NCBI GenBank assembly: GCA_003439945.1
Contig: QVRM01000463.1
Span: forward strand, 372,001-436,000
From: Dermanyssus gallinae
Taxonomy: Eukaryota; Arthropoda; Arachnida; Mesostigmata; Dermanyssidae
Direction: 5' to 3'
Length of the DNA: 64,000 nucleotides
Shown here: in pieces, positions 59,496-64,000 of the stretch
How positions within the stretch are numbered: position 1 is the first letter of the stretch
Layout: each line of letters opens with the position of its first letter
Position numbers and translations under genes: made by a program
The notes under the pieces: model-generated
The model's input: only the letters and a program-made list of their open reading frames with translations
Database searches by the model: none
What the model was told of the DNA's origin: nothing

Positions 59496-60240
59496 ACCGA
59501 AGCGCATGATTTGCTCGTCAAAACTTACGGTGAGAATGCTTTTGGCAGATCACGGTGTTTTGAGTGGTTTTAAAGGTTTAGCAGTGGCAAATTCGAACTG
59601 GACGGCAAAGCACGCGGATAACCGCTAAAAACGTTTGAGGGCACCGAATTGCAAGTTTTGACAAGTTCTGAGAACATAGGATCGTGATTGTAGATGAAAA
59701 GTGGATCTTCATTGACAATCCCAAGCGCCAAAGAGCATGGCTAGATCCTGGCGCAGCAGCGAGATCTATGCTCGACACAATGCTTTGTGTTTGGTTGGAT
59801 CAAAAAGGTGTTGCCTACTATAAGCTGCGAAAACCCGATTAAACCGTCGATGCTGCTCGCTACAGTTAACAAATAATGGATTTGAATCAGGCGCTGTGTG
59901 AAAAACGACCATAATACAAAAAGTAGTACAACAAATTGATTTTGCTCCATTACAACGCGTCATCGCACAAAGCGCAGTCGGCGAAAATATGTATAAGGCA
60001 TTTTCAGTGGCAAACCCTTTTCACACCGCTAATTTGCCTGATGTGACTCCATCTGATTAGCACCTCTTTGCATCACTAGGTAACGCTCCGGCTAAGCAGA
60101 TTTTTTTTCGAACGAAAACGTCTGAAAACAGGTAGGTGGTTGGTCTCAAGATACTGACTTCTTCTGGCGAGGAAATCCACAGGTTGCTCGTATGATGGGC
60201 ACAGTGTAAATTCACCGAGAGCCGTTACTTTGAATATAAT
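59496..60240 (+). pseudogene. Mariner transposase pseudogene, mauritiana-like
   Basis: Fragments in order on the plus strand: AEAHDLLVK-type HTH start (TEAHDLLVKTYGENAFGRS), WF.RFSSGKFELDG with an internal stop, then directly IVDEKWIFIDNPKRQRAWL (first-Asp block; the linker between the DNA-binding and catalytic parts is largely deleted), MLCVWLDQKGVAYYKLRKP, LILLHYNASSHKA (second Asp changed to Tyr), and near 60200 an end resembling RGIHRL and SRYFE. Multiple stops and indels make it dead. The word pattern (DEKWIF, WWDQKGV, LLKP) is that of Mos1-type mauritiana mariners. Terminal repeats were not delimited. Confidence 0.8.
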
Positions 60241-60549
60241 ATATTTAGTCATTTCAGAATGAGATCCATTTGTTTTTCCAGAAAATTCGGTTTTGTGTAC
60301 ATAGATTTAGTGTGTAATAAAGGGAAAGCCTGCCGTCTCTGCGGCAACCGCAACCACTACTCTAGACACCTCTGGCTCCAGACTACTCATCGGCGACAGC
60401 ATTAACTCCTCGAATAAGAAATTTCCAATGTCGTGTTTCCGAATTTCTTTAGTGTAGCATATGGCAATTCAAACGGCACCACATGCAATGCGTCGAACGT
60501 TACGTGCATATTGGAACCGCTGCTTCGTATCAGGTTATAAATTGAGTTG
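60241..60549. other. Intergenic gap between two mariner relics
   Basis: Contains CAGAATGAGATCCATTTG at about 60257, possibly part of a terminal repeat, and otherwise nothing recognised. Confidence 0.4.
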
Positions 60550-60600
60550 GAAGTGTTACATTTTTTGTGTTTTTAGAAGTGTTACATTTTTTGTGTTTTA
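60550..60600. repeat. Tandem duplication of 26 bp
   Basis: GAAGTGTTACATTTTTTGTG followed by TTTTTA is repeated twice in tandem (60550-60575, 60576-60600), the copies differing by one T. Confidence 0.9.
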
Positions 60601-60644
60601 ACTTCGCACTTGTAGAACTTTTTGTTCTACAAGTGCGAAGTTAA
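60598..60644. repeat. Perfect hairpin, 21-bp stem, 5-nt loop
   Basis: The left arm starts TTAACTTCGCACTTGTAG and continues AAC. The spacer is TTTTT, followed by the exact complement ending CGCACTTC-complement TTAA. It abuts the start of the next mariner relic. Confidence 0.93.
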
Positions 60645-61460
60645 GAAAGGCGACTTTGACCTAAACGATAAGTCTAGCAGCGGAACATCTTCTGCATTCG
60701 ACAAAGAGCGTCGCCAAACAACTCGCGACTTGGCCGAAAGATGGACTGCAGTACGATGGCAGTCTCCAAATATTTTAACAACTAGTAGGCTTCAATAAAA
60801 ACTCGGAACTTGGGTGCCTCGCGAGCTCAACGAGGAAGACAAAGAAAAACGACTATAAACTGCGGCCCAACATCTCTCCCGCCACCAAGCAACACGCGGA
60901 CACAAACATTTCTGTAGCGACTCGTCGCGCGAGATGAGAAATGGTGCTTCTATGTCAATATGAAGCAAATAAAAGAGCGGGAAGCTCCAGAATATACGCT
61001 GCTACCGAGAATCAAGCAGGGCATCATCCAAAGTGGAATATTATCCGCGTTTGGTGGAGCTGGGAAGGTATGGTGCGTTGGAAAAGGCTTAAAAAGAACG
61101 CCACGGTCAACAAGGAGGTCTATATTGCCCAACCCCGCGTAAATGAGGTTATTCGACTGAAAAGACCCCATCAACAAGGCCATATCGCTTCACGACAACG
61201 CCAGAACTCATGTTGCAAAAGTCGCTAAAACCGCACTCGCTCAAATGGGAGATTTTCCAGCACCCACCGAACTCTTTGGATCTTGCGCCAACCGATTATC
61301 ACACATTTTTCGCACCATGCCGAATCAACTAAGAGAAGTTACCTTCGACAACGAAGTGGACTTCAAAAACTGGCTCATCAACTTCTTTGACACTTCTGGC
61401 GGGACGGAATCAACAAATTGGTCAGACGCTTTACATATGCGTACAAGTACGGCACAATAG
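60645..61460 (+). pseudogene. Mariner transposase pseudogene, second subfamily
   Basis: Pieces in order, in shifting frames: KGDFDLNDKSSSGTSSAFD (after the HTH), QTTRDLAE, LGTWVPRELNEEDKE, a block with REMRNGASM in place of the first-Asp TGDEKW motif, WNIIRVWWSWEGMVRW, NATVNKEVYIAQ, then WEIFQHPPNSLDLAPTDYHTF in another frame, and FFDT...TESTNW. The N-terminal DNA-binding part is missing. At least four frameshifts and several stops are present. It is the same subfamily as 55182-55529 and distinct from the neighbouring 59.5-kb relic. Confidence 0.82.
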
Positions 61461-62185
61461 ACGTGTTTTTGGCGTTTTTATTTCCTGTAGACCTGAGCAT
61501 ACTCGTCAACAGCTGTTTCCGACCATCGAGGTAATAGCGTCGGGACAGCAGCTAAAAATAAACGTATCATCAACCGCTTCAATCCATGTTCGCCGCTCGA
61601 CTCCTAGCGTTTCATGTGTGATCACATCCACTGTAGCGCTGTCCTCATTAAACACATTGCTAATGCCAAGTTTGACTCAGTAATCAAGTCAATTTGTAGG
61701 GCAGCCACAGTTGCTGCAGGAAAGCTATCAGCGGCGATTTTCGCATTTCTTAATGCTGATGTGCAAGAATGTCATTGTCGGATTTCTCCAATGTTGTCTT
61801 GGGTCTTGTTGTTTTTTTTCATTAACCACCTTTAGTGGATCTACGTAACGTATTTTCGATTCGGACTTACGTTGGCTTGGAGGCACTAGCCGGTATGATG
61901 GCAACGCTCTGGTATGGCCTTTGTAAATCGTGATTTTTTTGTTTAATAACAAAACGTATTTATTTAATATATTTGCATTTCATAATATGTGTCGACGCTC
62001 GCAACGAGCATTGAAGCCTGTAGCATGGATTAGCCTATTATTGCCTATAATCAATATTACGATCTCTGAGAGGATTTCGAGAAGCCAAGTCTTTTGAGAA
62101 TTATTCATCAGATCTCTCTTTCTCCACTTATCGTTTTATCTACTTGATTGTATGTATTTGTTCTATCATAAACTTTTATTGTATA
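61461..62185. other. No recognised gene
   Basis: Open frames of 60-75 codons on both strands show no motif. Confidence 0.5.
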
Positions 62186-62840
62186 TACCTCGAACAAAAG
62201 AATGCCTTTGATAGGGTCGATTAAAGACATGTTATTGACAAGATGATAAAGACACTCCAGGTCCTTTCACATACTCGTAAATGGCTTGCCGCTATGTTGT
62301 ATAATTGGTCGTTCCGAGTGAAATACGGTCTGTGCCACGACTGGCACCATCTGACGCGGCCCCCACAGGGCAGCCGCGTCTCGCCACTCCTTTACACAAA
62401 GTTTATTTTAGACATAAAATTGTATATTCTGCCGACTATTAAATAAACCGTTTATGTGCTGACGGGCTAAAAATATAGCGAATACTGCGCTGTAGTTTCC
62501 TGTCGACGGCATTAGTCTGTGGTGCACTGAAAGTGCAGTGCAGCTAACCGGTCAAGTCTCCCGATCAAGACCCTCAGTTTAACGAGTTAAGACTGCCTAC
62601 TGCTTACGTTACACGTGACCTAGTGAGGATATCGACAAATCACACGTTCTGCGCACGTATTAAAGGCTGAGTCAGATCTACATCTAAGATTGTAGGCTAT
62701 TTCGTCGTCTCATTATTAAGGATCCAAATGTGTACACTTGTCTGTATAAGTCAATTGTCTTACCTAAGCTTTTATATTGTTTATTCCTCTGGAGCCTATA
62801 TTTGTGTAAACTCAAGTTGTATTATTATTATAACATATTT
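62186..62840 (+). pseudogene. LINE reverse-transcriptase fragment
   Basis: The plus strand reads LEQKNAFDRVD (62190 on; the F-D of the RT catalytic entry), then WLAAMLYNWSFRVKYGLC and PPQGSRVSPLLYTKF, the classic QG.xLSPLL palm motif of Jockey/CR1-type non-LTR elements. The region ends with sequence like the thumb. The YADD block is not seen; a stop follows at about 62444. The 3' portion (62570-62830) matches 55680-55890. It is a truncated, inactive copy of a different LINE from the one at 15-18 kb. Confidence 0.72.
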
Positions 62841-64000
62841 GATGCTTATTTGATGTGCGAATAAAAAATATATTATATTTATACCTAAATGTGTCGCAAA
62901 AATTCAAATTATTAGTAATATCTCTGTCCGATGTGTAGCCATTCTATTCAAAGACGCCTCCTGGGCTATCCTATTTTCGTTGTTCCAACAGCTAATACTG
63001 GGAAGGAGATATAGCATACCTATATTTGCACCAAGCAACAAACATTAAGTATACTAATAGAATTCAAGAATAACATTTGGCAACCTCCGCAAACACATGT
63101 CATAATAAACACAAGCACTGCGGATATAATACTTGCCCTGTACGTTAGGCAAGTCCGTCCCAATTCACATTTACTGTTTCTCTTCAGATATATTACTCAA
63201 TTTGTAGATATACGCATTTTATGAGACAGACTTCTGTAGAACGTTCATGGTTCTAGATTTCTACACTGCCTGAGTGAATGTATGACATTTTATTTATATA
63301 GATTTAAGTTGTGTTGTTGTGCTATCTTTACATATCTTGCGTGTAAGTGTAGTATTCTGTTGGTTACAAGTGGATGTGAATTTCCAAGTGACGCAAAGCG
63401 GCTCTTAATTGTAGTGTCAAAAATTATCCAAACGGACATCGGTATCGTCGGGGGAAGCCAAACTCTTCCTGGTTAAAAAAACATGCTTTATTTTATGCCT
63501 TCGAACCGCAACCACCACAGGCGTTTTGATTACGTGTTGTCGACTAAATCTTAGCAAACGGTTATTCTCACTTGCAGCGATGGCCAGACACGGTTTCTAC
63601 AAGAAGGCTCGTGCCGGGTGATCGCGTCTTCAACACAATCCAAATGCCGAGGCAATTTGTGACTGTAGTTTATGCATTACGAAGACCACCATCAATCGGC
63701 TTTCAGCAGCTGTGGTAATTTGGACGCGAAGCGGCAGCGCAAACAGCGACGTATGATCGTCGCACTAATCTCTAGCCGTGAAGTTCCCACAATCGGTTGT
63801 TGTTGCTGTCCGCAGCGTCACTGTTTAGCGATGCTAGGTGCCCACTCTCTGGTCGTGTGGAGGCGGAGGAGAAGAGAAAATCAAAGAGAGACGGGGCAAA
63901 TCCAGTGTTGTCGTGGCCTCCCGAGGTGTCGTTTTGGCTGGCTGCCAACAAAATCATTGGAAAGTCATTATGTAATTGCCGCTGTTGTTGTTGTCAATAT
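62841..64000. other. No recognised gene
   Basis: AT-rich to 63500, then slightly GC-richer, with short frames of about 60 codons and no motif. The window ends in TTGTTGTTGT simple sequence. Confidence 0.5.

Noticed and set aside
1..64000. A defence, CRISPR, phage or biosynthetic cluster
   Set aside because: No cas genes, phage genes, toxin-antitoxin pairs or enzyme clusters are recognisable. The content is eukaryotic intergenic DNA with transposons.

Overview
This is a gene-poor, repeat-rich piece of animal nuclear DNA. Four things show it is eukaryotic: dense (AT)n microsatellites, tRNA-derived SINEs with RNA polymerase III A and B boxes, several mariner transposons, and non-LTR retrotransposon relics. 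The mix (an R1/Jockey-type LINE, mariners of at least two subfamilies, an invertebrate-type peptide GPCR, and a possible cysteine-rich secreted-protein exon) suggests an arthropod, perhaps a mite or tick. That assignment is an inference. No bacterial-style operon, CRISPR array, rRNA or confident free-standing tRNA gene was seen.

The one well-supported host gene is a complete, intronless class A GPCR on the minus strand (37603-38853, 416 codons), resembling FMRFamide-type neuropeptide receptors. Two weaker host candidates are a GC-rich first exon with a signal peptide and a good splice donor (49466-49630, +), and a cysteine-rich exon with a GTAAGT donor (about 43148-43359, -). GC-richer, simple-repeat-rich blocks at about 5.5-6.3, 10.0-11.4, 12.6-12.9, 40.2-41.2 and 52.2-53.6 kb may be promoters or UTR exons, but hold no recognisable protein.

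Mobile DNA dominates. 14.8-18.1 kb holds a decayed LINE on the minus strand: ORF1 with CCHC knuckles, then endonuclease, reverse transcriptase and a C-terminal zinc finger. 45386-46707 is a structurally complete mariner (32-bp inverted repeats, TA flanks, DD34D transposase) with one in-frame stop. 50286-51361 is a fold-back element with long inverted arms and a third, internal copy of its terminus. Older mariner fragments lie at about 26.0, 55.3, 59.5-60.2 and 60.6-61.5 kb, another transposase relic at 54.2 kb, and LINE-type pieces at 22.8, 55.7 and 62.2 kb. Three SINE families are present: SINE1 (2.7, 9.5, 24.4, 42.5 kb), SINE2 (13.0, 36.2 kb, both with target-site duplications) and SINE3 (39.6, 57.5 kb).

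A further pattern is a series of perfect inverted repeats with short spacers (arms 11-21 bp, up to 21-bp arms around a 5-nt loop) scattered across the window, far more than chance predicts. No cooperating gene system is visible. The genes and elements are independent residents of an intergenic, transposon-rich landscape.
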